Positions 23,644 through 35,137 are shown, counted from the first letter of the stretch. The stretch: 64,000 bases of DNA from Adineta ricciae (GCA_905250025.1 CAJNOJ010000402.1:17265-81264), one strand, 5' to 3'. Notes: generated from the letters alone by a model not told the origin. A program made the numbers and translations.

Positions 23644-24619
23644 ATGAAATCGTTCTTCATCTTGTTAATCACCATCAGTTTCCTTCTTCAAACTGATGCA
23701 TACGCTAATATGCGATCCAAAAAGAAAACAGCACCAATTGGTCCAACATGTACTCAAGGTGGTCACAATCCATTACCTCCATCTGGAGTATGTCCTAAAT
23801 CAAATACCACGTTTGTTTTTCCAGGTTGATTATATTCCCAGAACTCTCAATTATTTTTATATTTTGTGTTATATTTAAGGTATGCACGATGTTCCTGCCA
23901 GTCAAGCAGCTGTTCACCGTTGGGCGCCATGGTTTAGTGTCGAGTGGGTATTCTATTATGTTTTCGACCCAGCCAATATTCCACCTTATTTTCCTGTGCC
24001 TCAAGGAAATTTCACATTTACGAACGGACGAACGTATTTCGATGATACAACTGAGCGAGGTAGATGTATGAGAGAAGTATATGATACACGATGCATTCCG
24101 ATCTTTTTCACGGATGTTTTATCAACAAACAATAATTATTCGTGTGATTTTCTCAATATTGCTTCAACACAAACAGCTTATTTAATCTTGCATGAAGATC
24201 GACCTAAAGGCGCGCCAGAATGTTGCATCATTGGTCAACCATTTCATCCACCATCCAGAAATTTTTCCGATAATTTATATATTAAAAAAGCTTCAACTAT
24301 TGAAGTAAATTGAATAAAAGAATTGGATTTTTTGTTATATGTCTTTCTTCTTTAGGGTATTGATATCGATTGGAATGGTTTAACATTAGAAGATGCTGGC
24401 CTATTTCTTTATGGTTTTTATAATAAAACAACAGTCATTCCACATGATCCAATTCCTGCTTCACGTCCTTATGTATTTTATATGATGGGTGCACCACAAA
24501 TAGCAACATGGATGTATCAAAAGTTTGGCGATTGGGATCCGATTAGTAAACCAGATCCACGTGTTTGGGAAATTCCTGAATCATGTCGGCAAGCAACTGT
24601 GTGTCCAGGATGGGGTTAA
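23644..24619 (+). CDS. Secreted protein of unknown family (copy C)
   Basis: Three exons, 23644-23824, 23880-24304 and 24356-24619, with introns of 55 and 51 bp (GT-AG, phases 1 and 0), give 289 residues. The start MKSFF begins a clear signal peptide (hydrophobic FFILLITISFLL, cleavage likely near TDAYA). The mature protein has paired cysteines (RCMREVYDTRC, PECC, ESCRQATVC), several N-glycosylation sequons and many aromatic residues. There is no membrane anchor. I do not recognise the domain. The D copy at 42522 has the same exon structure and length, which supports the model. The upstream open codons (from 23614) are not shared with D. Confidence 0.82.
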
Positions 24620-25056
24620 ACTGGCATAAAATTCTTTTCAAACTATTTTATTCCTTCTTTTGAAATAAGCAACCTAATCGAGCATAATAAACAATCGTGA
24701 AAAGATGCGCGAGTGAATGATTGTGGCAACTGAGTACTCACCTACCCTTGTTAAAATATGAAAGTTTAAGAATGTTTTCAAAACTTTTTCAAGAATATTT
24801 TCATCCGGAAATAAACATTTCAAATTGAGTAAACAATGGCTAATCCACATGTAAATATGAGTCAAAGATATATTATCCAAATGAATAGTATATGAACATC
24901 GCGGGTTATGTGGTATTTTGACAATCTTCATCTCTGATAGTTTTTGCATCAGTCCATTTTTCGATCTGTATTTGTTTGATTAAGTTGCGATTAACTCGAT
25001 ATTCTTTGAAAATGAAAAGATAATATATAAAGATAGTTATCATGAGTTACAACAAT

Positions 25057-25653
25057 TCAATTGTGATCGAACGCAAATGAATTCGTAAAACTTGGTAAAA
25101 AATGGAAAAGATTCTTCCATGATCTCAATTGACACGAAATATAGAAATCAAAGTGCTTTAATCGTTGCATTAATTGCAGCAATTTCTGTTGAAGTGGAGT
25201 GTCATTCATTGATAAGGAAAACCGTTGGAGGGGAATATCAGATGATTCTGCCGATGCTCTATTAGCTTTCCTTAGATAAATTCCAGTTACAATTCGATCC
25301 AAACTTTTTAAATTCGGACAATATTGAAGAATAAAATTGATTGTTTCAAATTTCCATAATTTTAAGGATGAATTTTGCAAATGAGGTCTTATATCCATTC
25401 CGGAAATATCATCCACCGTTTGAAAAGATTTGAATTTTGTGGATGAAGAGAACAGTGGTGTAAACGCTGTTCCTTCAACGATGTAATCAGCTTGATTATA
25501 AATTTCTTCAGCATAAATTTTGCTTTTCATTTGTAAGGATTGTAAATTATCTATTGTTAGAGTTAATTGAAACAAGGTGTTAAAACAATCTAAATGATTT
25601 GTTCGAACATGAATATTACTCATCAAATAATTTATAACGAAATATAATCTCAT
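25057..25653 (-). CDS. Uncharacterised protein, possible F-box/LRR-type remnant (copy C)
   Basis: An open frame of 198 residues with a leucine-patterned, irregular repeat character (LTIDNLQSLQM, ILQYCPNLKSLD, MQRLKHFDFYI). This resembles the repeat part of rotifer F-box-like proteins but has no F-box. In copy D the same stretch (43620-44260) is broken by indels. The true start may lie upstream of 25653. A neighbouring out-of-frame piece (24900-25050, with QIEKWTDAK) looks like its former C-terminus, so this copy may also be frameshifted. Confidence 0.4.
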   Translation of the reverse strand: MRLYFVINYLMSNIHVRTNHLDCFNTLFQLTLTIDNLQSLQMKSKIYAEEIYNQADYIVEGTAFTPLFSSSTKFKSFQTVDDISGMDIRPHLQNSSLKLWKFETINFILQYCPNLKSLDRIVTGIYLRKANRASAESSDIPLQRFSLSMNDTPLQQKLLQLMQRLKHFDFYISCQLRSWKNLFHFLPSFTNSFAFDHN

Positions 25654-25998
25654 TGTATCGTTTGTTCAACGAGAAAAATGAATAAATCAGATCATTTGAG
25701 GATAAATAACTACATATTGTCAGAATTATTTCATTGGAGAGATGTTCAAAACGTGTTGCTTCAGTCATATTCACAGTTGTTCTACAGAAAAATTGCGTTT
25801 CTTCAGTTAGATTTTTTTATCATAAGAAAATAAATGGGCATAGAACACAAAGAAAAATGAAGTTGCTCGTTCTATCGCATATCAAAGCGAGTGCAACTAA
25901 AACCAGGATGACAGGCATTTGGAGCAAAAATTGACCCCCGAGTGAATTTCGCTATGTTCAAATATTAGGTGGCCGGAGGTCCATCGCGACTGAATTTA

Positions 25999-26931
25999 TT
26001 AACGATTAGTCAATGTCGTACTTAATCCAGTAAGATTTCTTCGTCCGGAAAAAAGTTTTCTCAACGAATCTTTCAATGGTTCGGTGAAATAGAATAAAGT
26101 CGCAAGAAGTATTGGATACGGTAGTACGACGAACACATGTGAAATTCGATAATGATACAATGGAATATTTGTAAAAAATGATGTAAATATAAATGTTACA
26201 TATGGGACACCAAAGATCAAAAGCATTGACACTAATATCACAATTTGCTTCACCATCTTTAATTCCCGTTGTGCGCGAAAGAAGACATTCACAGCTGTTG
26301 CAACATTGTTTATTGATTTGGCATATAATACTAATCGAAAATACAGAAATATAATGATCACTACAGGCACATTATATGTGCAAGATGATATCCAGATGAC
26401 ACCAAAATTGAAGCTAAATAAGATTTCGCAATTTTGATTGTAAACATTGTAAACAATGTAACCAGTCAGCAATGGAATTAGAGGAAATAATAGACAAAAT
26501 ACGAAGGATATACACATAAGAAACAATTGTGTTCGAATCAATTGCCAAAATAAATGAGTCGGATAAACAGCCGTCATGTATCGATGAAATGTTTGTAATG
26601 TAAATGAATGTATCATCATAGCACACGATGCAGGAGTAAAGTAACCTCGAAATAAGCACATCGAATTGTAATATTGTAATTGTTTAAGATCATTTTCTAA
26701 TAGAAAGATGTACACCCAAGTCATGTTGATACTTGTAAGAAGTTGTGCAAAACATGTATAAGCAATAAACATCATCTGTAAGGTATGACAGGCTTTGTCG
26801 AAAATGATAAGAATTAGAAAAATACAATCGAAAATAATAGTGAGAATAAGAGCAAACATTGGTATGATATCTAATGGGATAAACCATGATTCGATAACGA
26901 CTGGAGTTAAAGTATTATTGAGTTCAGTCAT
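25999..26931 (-). CDS. Orphan class A 7TM receptor (copy C)
   Basis: A single exon of 310 residues with seven hydrophobic helices. An N-terminal sequon (NNT) lies outside. C92 and C168 are placed for the helix 3-loop 2 disulfide, and the DRY position reads H116-R117-Y118. Helix 6 ends in FGVPY, and a short basic tail follows FYFTEPLKDS. It is not closely related to the receptor at 5159/15171. Ligand unknown. Confidence 0.85.
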   Translation of the reverse strand: MTELNNTLTPVVIESWFIPLDIIPMFALILTIIFDCIFLILIIFDKACHTLQMMFIAYTCFAQLLTSINMTWVYIFLLENDLKQLQYYNSMCLFRGYFTPASCAMMIHSFTLQTFHRYMTAVYPTHLFWQLIRTQLFLMCISFVFCLLFPLIPLLTGYIVYNVYNQNCEILFSFNFGVIWISSCTYNVPVVIIIFLYFRLVLYAKSINNVATAVNVFFRAQRELKMVKQIVILVSMLLIFGVPYVTFIFTSFFTNIPLYHYRISHVFVVLPYPILLATLFYFTEPLKDSLRKLFSGRRNLTGLSTTLTNR

Positions 26932-28014
26932 TACTAATTCTTCTGCCGATATGTTACCATTGAAATTTTGTCTTTCGAATAAAAAGAATGAACTTGAATA
27001 ACTTCATTAATATTTTAAAAGAAGATTATTCTCCTTCCTGCGTTAAGACTCTTTTCATGACAGTAAAAGAAAAAGAAAGAAACTATACGACGTCAAAACT
27101 ATTCTATTCAGCAAACGTAATATCACTGAAAAATATGTTGTCTAGGAACTCATCTAGAGGGTGAGTGTGTGAATATGTCTTCGACTGGTATATTCATTCA
27201 AATGAGCAGTGCACAGAGGATGACTTAGAGGTACATTAAATGAAGTAATTCATGTTGAAGGATCTTTAATTTAAATATTTTGATCGGATTGAAAAAGAAT
27301 TATTTAGATTGCAAAACAAAACAATGATGAAGATTACACGATTTGATGAAAAGAAAAGTAATGAAATCGAAAGAGTTTTTTTTTACCGTTAAAGGCAAAG
27401 AACTTTTCTTATCGCCATCGTAAATCTAATTTTTATTATTAAGACGAATAGAAAGAGCATTTTATCCCACGAAAGATTTGCATCGTTCTAAGTGGATTTT
27501 GACGAAAAGAAAAGTTTTACATCAATTTCCTTTTTCAGCGTGTGTTGCTGAACAAAATGTCACTATTTTGTAGATTTTCACTTCGTTTTATCGTTGAATT
27601 ATTTGAGAATTTGCAAAATGAAGCATTTTGGTGACATTGAATGTTCGACTAAAAGATTTCCGACAATTTATGATTGTTACATTGAGAAAAGCTTTGGAAC
27701 TAGTTCAAACTCAAATTGTTGGGTGTAGCGTTCCGAACGATACTGGAAAGAAAATGAAGTTATTCCCAAATTTGAAACTGATTTACGTGTTCAAAGCGAT
27801 CTTCTAAAAACATCCAAAAGGATCTTTTCAAGTGCATCTTGTTGAGATTAATTATTAACAAGAAGATCAGCAACCATATTAGCATCGGCAATAAATACGT
27901 AATTTACAAATTAAAACAATTCAGTAAGAAAAAAAAGTATGTTTTTTCTTTCGAAGAAATTAAATTCAAGAAATGGGAAACAAACGCGTGAGTTACATCG
28001 CAGAAGGATATTGA

Positions 28015-28419
28015 TAGGGATGCACCAAATCCAATTCCAATCAAATCCAAATCTTAGATTTGACTGGAGTTGAGTGGAGTTGGATTTGGATTTGACCATC
28101 AAATCTTGTCAAAGCTTTAGACTTTCTGTACATTCGATAAGTTGCAGTGTTGGAATCAGTAAGAGTGAATCGAACGGTAATGTGGATTTGACAATAGGTA
28201 TTTCACCTTTTTTGAGACGAAAATCGGGAAAGACTTGTAAAAAATGGCAAGTTTATTTCACTGTGATTCAGTGCTAGTTCGAGTAGAAATACAGTTCAAT
28301 AAGATCGAAATTTAATTCTGACTAAATATGAGCCACATATCAGTCAAACCTGGTCAAATCCAAACCCAACTCTAGAATTGGATTTGGATTTGAATGGAAT
28401 TGGATTTCGTGCATCCCTA
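28015..28419. mobile_element. 405-bp hAT-type MITE
   Basis: Inverted ends of about 38 bp: left starts TAGGGATGCACCAAATCC and right ends in the complement of TAGGGATGCACGAAATCC. Flanking 8-bp direct repeats GATATTGA lie at 28007-28014 and 28420-28427. Copy D lacks the element and has a single target copy at about 46345. There is no transposase. An 8-bp target duplication and TAGGG ends fit the hAT superfamily. Confidence 0.92.
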
Positions 28420-28439
28420 GATATTGAAGATGAAGACAA

Positions 28440-28880
28440 ATTAAATCAACTTTTATATCCTGTGGGAATTTGTGTTGATAAAAACCAAACTGTTTTTATT
28501 GCGGATTTCGTAACTGATCGAAGTGTTTCGATGGAAATAGAATGAAGAGAAAGGAACAATTGTTGTAGACAGAAATGAAAGCAGGGCCGAATGGATCATT
28601 TAAATTAAACAAAATCAACAGAAAATTCTCATTCAGAATATTTTCTGCTCGAATTGAACAAAAGTTAAATTTGGATTAGAGTTTGGAACATTAGTGGCCG
28701 GTGGAAATAATCTGAATCAATTGAATCATCTTGCAGAGATCTTTGTTGATGAGTTGGATCAAGTTTGTGTTGCCGATAGAGGAAATGATCGAATCTTGAG
28801 ATTTAGTTTAATGATTGGAATGAACGAAAAAGACTTTTTTCATTCTATTTCCTTTTTTGCCATTTTTCTTATAAATTGAT
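28440..28880 (+). pseudogene. NHL-repeat fragments
   Basis: Two short NHL blades are readable in different frames: YPVGICVDKNQTVFIADF near 28457, and a stretch with LAEIFVDELDQVCVADRGND near 28730. Stops separate them. Copy D keeps only a shorter trace (46380-46560). This is a dead NHL gene or the lost 5' part of the one at 29308. Confidence 0.6.
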
Positions 28881-30434
28881 TTAAATCGCTGGTTCGTATA
28901 CAGTAAATATATGAGCTTTTATCACCATTGAAACAGGTGAAAAACTATTTCTCTCCTCCACAGTCAATGTTCGTGTAATATGAATAGCAAAATCGTATGT
29001 AAGAAATTAGATAACAACTGCTTCTCGCCTATAAGACGCACACATACAACAAAGCCGGACTTAGTGATCTAATCTGATATTCTCATGAAACTGTTGAGAG
29101 AAAAAAAGTTACCAGATGGTTTATGGGTTTCATTTTGATTCTCTAAATCTTCAATTATGGTCATATTTAATAAATTTTCATGTAGTGTCTCAATATTGAC
29201 CACGTTCAAATACTGTTCATAAGTTTCATGACTTTGATAAACATCAGAAAGGAAAAGTTAATATTTGTCTTTTATTTCTCATTCACACAGGAAAGAATAT
29301 TGTGCATATGAATAATGAAAGGAAACTTGCTATGAGCAAATCTAATCTTCTGACGATCAGCAATCATCTCAAAATGGTCGTTATTGCAGTTCTGATGTTC
29401 CCCATCATGAGAATATCAGGTAGTCATCTGTATTATTCATCTAATCTGAGAATGAAGGAGCTTCTCTTACAGCAGTTTCATACAACCAACCGAAGTTTTG
29501 TTCAACAGTTGAATGGAATGCAGATGGACCTATTTTCGCATTTGATAAATCACCTGACGAAAGATACCTGGTTCTATGTATCGATACGAGCAATACGATA
29601 TACATTGTTTCTGAAGAGAAAGCTGAAATTCTACTTTTGTTTCGGAATCATACTTCGTTCAAGTCAATCAGATATCCATATCAGGCAAAACTATCTTCGA
29701 CATTCGTGATCATCAATGGTGATATGCACACAAGTTATGAGAACAGAAAAATCGAGAAATGGCTAGCGAGTACAAATGAATTCGTTCGAGTAATTGATAC
29801 TAAATCAACTTGCTTTGATCTTTACATCGATATCGAGAATAATTTATATTGTTCGATGCTTCATGCGAATAAAGTTGCAAAGAAATCATTGGACGAAGTG
29901 AAAGTGACACTTGTATAGCTGGCACAACCTCTGTTGGTTTTGCTTCGCACCAACTGAATGGCCCGACAGGAATTTTTGTTGATACAAAGTTGGATTTATA
30001 TGTGGCAGATCGTTTCAACGGTCGAATTCAATTGTTCCACTGGAACGAAATCAATGGGAAAACAGTGGTAGGCGCAAGCTCATCAGATATTATTATTTCG
30101 CTCTTTCATCCTTATTTAGTGACACTCGATTCGAAGAAATATCTATTTATTGTAGATCGCGGTAACAATTGTATAGTTGGATCAGAATCAAATCGATTTT
30201 GATGTTTACTTGAATGTGATAAGGAAACGAACACAATGCTCCATGGAACATCTAAACCGAAAAAACTGAGTTTCGATGTGTTTGGAAATTTATTTGTTTC
30301 TGACCGGGACGGTTCTCGAATACAAACATTTGATTTACAAATCGATTCTCGTGGTAAGCTTCGCAAAATTCAAGAAAATATTTCAAGACGAAGAACAAGC
30401 TCTGTTGTTAATAAAAAAAATGTTGGCATAGATT

Positions 30435-31559
30435 TAGTGGCGTAACCAGAAAAATGTGGGTGCCCGGGCGTCGCCCTGCACATTTTAGAAACTCCCTGAC
30501 AATAGTAAAAATATATTCTATGGCTCACTCAACTCTTCCATTCTCTGTTCCCCTACAATTAAGACAGAGGCAAAACAATATATTTTATTATTCTTTTAAA
30601 TAAGGCCTAGCAAAAACAAGAAAGAGAAAAACTCAACAGTGCCTATTTCTGCATTATTCAATTGTTTCTATGTTATATAGAGAAAATATCAATAATCTTT
30701 TCCTAATTGATACAAACATCTTTTTCAGATGCAAATACTGATAAATCAGTAACTTTGAGCCTCCTGTCCCGCATGCTACTATCCAAAACACTTCGGATTA
30801 CCTTAATTCTTCTGAAAGTTCGTTCGGTTGTAGTAGACACTGTTAGAACTGTCATAGCTTTAATAAGAAGTAATATAATAATTAGAAATGCATGTTGTAT
30901 TGGAAATATTTCACGATACAAACTAATCACTTCTGTGAATTTTGATGGTTACAAGGTTGTCCTCCATTCACTACTTGTGGTTCAGTATTTAAAGATAAAT
31001 TTCACTTTTTAATTTTGTTCATGAAGTTTCCATTTCTTATATTTCGAAAAATGTCGAGCTATTAGGTGCTAATGATGAAATACAATGAAGATTTTCACTA
31101 TTTCTTCTGCAAAAGTGACTATTCATCGCAAGTAGAATTCAGTCAATTATTAAATACTGATAGATTAAATTTATTTCTATTATTAATTTCTTCGCCTTGC
31201 TCGATAAAATATAATCGGACTCTTAATTATCGTAATAGAAATTTTTTCAGTTTCGCTTTTTTTCAATTCAGTATATAAATATCAATCAAGTTTATATTTA
31301 CTAGAGAAATTGATAATGTCATCATGTATCTTAGAAAGCTCCACTTCATGACTATATTCATTAGTCTGAGTAATTATAACATTAATCAAAATATGAGGAT
31401 GTGTCAAAATTGACATATTTAGCTAGATTATACTGTAAATATCATTCATAAACTGTTTTTAAGAATTATTGAACATATCAAAAAGATCAACGCTTCACTA
31501 CCAATTATTACTTGATTTTTCTCGGTGCCCGGGCTAGCCCGCCCCTGGTTACGCCACTA
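30435..31559. mobile_element. Deleted hAT transposon, 1125 bp
   Basis: Terminal inverted repeats start TAGTGGCGTAACCAG at the left and end CTGGTTACGCCACTA at the right. They are flanked by an 8-bp target duplication CATAGATT (30427-30434 and 31560-31567). Copy D has the unoccupied site at about 53651. Only the last part of a transposase remains inside (30703-30930, minus). Non-autonomous. Confidence 0.95.
30703..30930 (-). pseudogene. hAT transposase C-terminal dimerisation domain remnant
   Basis: About 60 residues match the hAT dimerisation region: VSTTTERTFRRIKVIRSVLD, then a SMRDRRL stretch. This is the conserved 'A/T-E-R-x-F' block at the end of ZMYM/THAP9-like hAT transposases. The rest of the enzyme is missing. 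Confidence 0.85.
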
Positions 31560-32214
31560 CATAGATTGAAAATAGCACGGATCATGAGTAATTATCATCT
31601 TGGTTTGTTCTAGTGCATGTTTCGCCCACAATTCAGGCAGGGTATTCTTCGGTTTTAAAAAATGATCATCCATTATTCTCACGTATTTTGTTCTATCCTC
31701 CAAACTATTGCTACGCAGCTATAGAAGTAGCTGTCAGCAAGACTGATGTTTATGTTCTCGCTGCTGACAGTATCATTGATCTTTATAGTCATGTATACAA
31801 AGATCATTTTCATCGATATAATACGCCAAAAAATCTAATTGCATGGTTTGGCAAATGTTGTAATAAAGATCAATTTAAATTCACGCTTGAACTGTAAACC
31901 AACACGAAATATGTACTGGTCGTAACCATGGAAATGAACTAACATGCACATGTTCGTAAAACGATCATCTTTGTAATAGTAGAATATGATTATGCACAAC
32001 TTATGTTAAAGTATCTGACTGACACAATAGTTGATTTTATTTTCTCTAAATAGACGTTGAGTTACCTGTTAAATCAATCTACTCATCTGCATTCACAAAA
32101 GATCATCCAACATATAATCGAATTTCCTCTGTACAAATCAAGAAATTCTTTTGTGAAGTAATACAAATAAGCGTGGCTGAAAGTGGCTTTTATGCATTTT
32201 CTATCAACAGCATC

Positions 32215-32730
32215 ATGGGTGGGTGGGTGAGGGTGTGGGTGGGGTGAAAACTTTTTATGATTGGAACCGATAGAGCTTGTCGAGTTGTACTTGGAACCAG
32301 TGTTGGTTTGATTGGAACCTACGCTGAAACGAATCCGCTCAATAAAATGTCGAATCCTGCCCGATGGTATCCTACGTATCAGTTCTGTCATTCTGCTTAT
32401 TCTCGCAACACTCCGCTTTTGAAAGCTATTATTGACGAATAAAAACGTTTTTGAGTAAACAAAGACTTTTTGATAAGAGAAAAAAACGATGAATATAATA
32501 ATGAACAATAACATGAGAATGTGGATCGAAGTAAGGATAGTTAACTATAGGGTAACCGAATTCATGTCTTCACTCTCACTCTCACACCATTTCATACGTC
32601 ATATTCTTCGCAAGCGCATTGACTAACATTCTCACTCTAAAGATCCTCCTTAGTAATCTCATCAGTATGTATGGATTAGCTTTATATTGTTATAATATAA
32701 ATGTGGAAACTTCGGATTTCATCCGAAAGT
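32215..32730 (+). repeat. Dispersed segment with short conserved ORF, copy 1
   Basis: Similar to 58628-59060. It begins with a G-rich run (gggtgggtgagggtgtgggt). Then follows a frame whose last 40 or so residues (GTYAETNPL…ARWYPTYQFCHSAYSRNTPLLKAIIDE, stop) are conserved between copies with mostly silent or mild changes. That suggests a last coding exon or a transposon-borne ORF. No domain recognised. Confidence 0.65.
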
Positions 32731-33170
32731 TATGTGTACTACAAAAAGTGTATGGAACCAATTACTTGCTCTGGATTAATATCTTCAAATCAAAAATACT
32801 ATGAAGTATTTTTTTAATAAACGCAATTTGTTTTAACCATTGTCCATTCGAAAGGATTTGAGATGGAGACAGCTCATGTTTGAACTCGCTATCATCATAT
32901 GCATATAACAGCCACTTTTCAATTAAACTCGATATTTATTGTTCACTGTTGAGCTAATGGACTTTGACAGATAAATCGAGTGTGATGAAGAGATAAAGTC
33001 TTCTACTAGTCTGTTTTGATATTAAGAAACAGACTTTTCATTTAGAAAAAATTTCCAAAAGAGTGGTTTTTGAATTTAATTTCGATAATACTATCAAGAC
33101 TAATCAATTTGTGGGTCAAGTTCGAATAATCAGCGATTTAATTGAAAGCTCATCCTTTATAACTATGCAA

Positions 33171-33760
33171 AAATAAAGACTATTCCGTACGATTAGAAAC
33201 AAGAGCTGAATATCCTGTTCGAGCATTCGATTCAGTCTATGCTCGGACACGTACGACTGGAGACGGAAATTGTTTATATAGTTCTCTTTCGATACTGAGT
33301 GTCGGTTCTGAGAAACTAACACATTCGATGAGATTGTTGGCAGTTTATGCAATGATAACTAATAGGAACTATTTCCAAAAACTTTGTAGCATACTAGGAT
33401 ACACCTTTGAAGAGCAGCTGGAAAAAACTGCCACACATACAATATGGGGAAGAGAAGTGCAAATTCAAGCTCTCTCTATCGCACTACGTCGTCCTATATA
33501 TTCATATATAAAGTTTAACAATAATCCGGACCCAAAAAACACAGTTTGTTCCGTCAAATATTAATCTACACGAATTAATTCATCGATTTGATGAAGGGAC
33601 AGCAGGTGGCCATTTAATATATCTTGGATATAAATACGACGGAAAGAAAATAGGACTTTGCATTTATTACAACGGTACACATTATGATGCTCGTTTGCCT
33701 TTTCAAGCTAATCCTCCTCAGTTTGTACCACATTTCGACTTAATAAACATGAGTTTGTAA
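33171..33760 (+). pseudogene. OTU-family cysteine protease, 5'-incomplete with frameshift
   Basis: The frame carries TTGDGNCLYSSLS, the catalytic Cys block of OTU deubiquitinases, and after a shift YYNGTHYDARLPF, the catalytic His block. Spacing of about 130 residues fits an OTU domain. The two halves are in different frames. The shift falls at a run of six A near 33535, where five A would restore the frame. A stop lies just upstream of 33171 and no start is seen, so the 5' end is missing or in an unseen exon. Either a pseudogene or a single homopolymer error. Confidence 0.75.
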
Positions 33761-34681
33761 TATATAGAAGAATTCATTGCAGATATAGAAAATCGATCAA
33801 CATAGATTTTGCGTTTAATCAAGTAGTTACTTGTGTGGAACTAACTCCTCGCCACGTCCTACGGGACCAAAGGAGGGCATCTGCAGGGCCTAAGGGGTGG
33901 ATCCTCAATGCGCTCAAGGATGATTTGTTTCGAGACTTTGATAAGCAAAAGCTCGATGACATTGATTAAAGCAAAAGATTATCTGGGTGAACCTTACCCA
34001 ACCCTACCTTTCCTCCTCTTTCTATCGGCTTCAACTTCACGTCGCCTTTTTTATATGTGTAGAAAATCTGGGACATTATTTTGTAAGTCAGTAGTAGCAC
34101 AGCCGATCGGGCTCATCTTCGAATTTGTCTGCGACATTGACAATATACTGCTATCTCCTAAATTTCATGACAGTTGGATTATTCTTTCAGGAGTTATCGG
34201 ATTAACGGCCAGACGGACCTACTGACCCGTTCTATAGTATACTCACTTTTTGAGTACACAAAAACCAGCATGCAAAGTTTGACAACCTTATCTGCCATAG
34301 AATCACTTGGATGATAACTCACGGACACCAACCTTATCCATCTCCTTGCGGGCTCCTTAACAATCCATCTACCCTTCCATATGCCCACAAAAGTAGTACG
34401 GAAGGTTTGGCGTACAGTCTTCACACGAAATCGCGTGGGTGAAATTGCATCCACACCATCCTTACCCACCCTCGTTACTGATCCACTAACTCTCTTTCGA
34501 TGTTTCCCTACATTCACAGAAGTACTATGAAAGATTTCGTGATTTTTTCTGATGCAAAATCGCTTGGGTGAAATTCCACCCAGATCTCACCCAGGCCTAC
34601 ACCTTCACTGGCCAATCAGCATTTTTCTGGATCCAAAGAAACAGTACAGAAGGTTTCGTGGCCATAGCTGATACAAAAAGT

Positions 34682-34682
34682 N
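34682..34682. other. Single N: assembly join
   Basis: The N falls at the point where the mariner transposase reading ends abruptly; sequence to its left (33770-34681) has no similarity to mariner and no gene I can support. Confidence 0.75.
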
Positions 34683-35027
34683 TAATATGGGAGCACCCAA
34701 GTTGCTCTGCTAAACACCGCGTAGTCAATCGAGGATCTTCTTCAATAAGCTGCTTTAAAACATCCATATCCACCTGTAGCGGTCTTCCGGTGTGAGGTAA
34801 ATCGTCGAGTTCGAAGTTACCGTTCTTGAACCGATGAAACCAATGCTGCGCCGTACGGATGGAGAGTACATCCTTGCCTATCGTGCTACATATGTTGCTT
34901 TGCGCCCCAAACGGAATTCATGAAGCAGAAGCAGTCGGAGCTCTCTACGAGATATATTCATCTCTAATTCGTGATCAACATCCATGTCCATAGTTTTGTT
35001 GTTGTCCGAAAGATATTCGTACCCCCT
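34683..35027 (-). mobile_element. 5' fragment of a mariner transposon
   Basis: The minus strand reads the N-terminal HTH part of a mariner (SETMAR-like) transposase. An ATG at 34961 (MNISRRELRLLLLHEFRLGRK) is followed, after a small frame-shifting deletion, by IRTAQHWFHRFKNGNFELDD, GRPLQVD and EEDPRLTTRCLAEQLG. Upstream of the ATG, the end near 35027 (TATAGGGGGTACG... on the minus strand) is a plausible terminal repeat at a TA. The DDD catalytic part is absent; the copy is cut at the N. Confidence 0.85.
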
Positions 35028-35137
35028 ATATATATCTTTAGTATGGAAACTTCTAGAACTTTCCCGACTGTTCTAAGAAATTTTCGAAAGAAACGCAAGA
35101 AATTTCTTACCAACCCAATAGATACGGATGATAAAGA

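Larger units (their letters stand above)
29308..31945 (+). pseudogene. NHL beta-propeller protein, copy C, broken and interrupted by hAT
   Basis: Exon 1 (29308-29419) encodes a short N-terminus with a hydrophobic anchor (VVIAVLMFPIM). After an intron (29420-29472), exon 2 reads SYNQPKFCSTVEWNADG and NHL blades (GIFVDTKLDLYVADRFNGRI). Lesions compared with copy D are a 1-base deletion near 29880, TGA at about 30200, the 1.1-kb hAT insertion at 30435, and TAA near 31896 in the C-terminal domain. That domain (FYPPNYCYAAIEVAV…FTLEL) matches the beta-rich C-terminal module common in bdelloid NHL proteins. Non-functional. Confidence 0.8.
22004..32118. repeat. Segmental duplication, copy C
   Basis: Direct repeat of 39905-54208. 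It starts at 'gtgcatcagagctatctatt' and ends at 'gatcatccaacata'. It shares the secreted-protein gene, the uncharacterised minus-strand gene, the 7TM receptor and the NHL gene with copy D. Relative to D it has two hAT-family insertions and lacks both a 1.3-kb piece (40287-41597) and the 5.6-kb receptor-gene block. Apart from the relic at 22200-22470, bases 21500-23640 contain no supported gene. Confidence 0.93.

Noticed and set aside
27911-28277. Opposing ORFs around 28 kb
   Set aside because: They lie across the MITE and its inverted ends, so open frames there reflect the repeat sequence.
32083-32514. 143-residue minus frame with HPHPHPP run
   Set aside because: It is the shadow of the G-rich run and of the conserved plus-strand frame in the duplicated segment; no homology-like features.
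34194-34517. 107-residue minus frame rich in R/V
   Set aside because: No motif, adjacent to an N, no second copy; treated as unexplained non-coding DNA.
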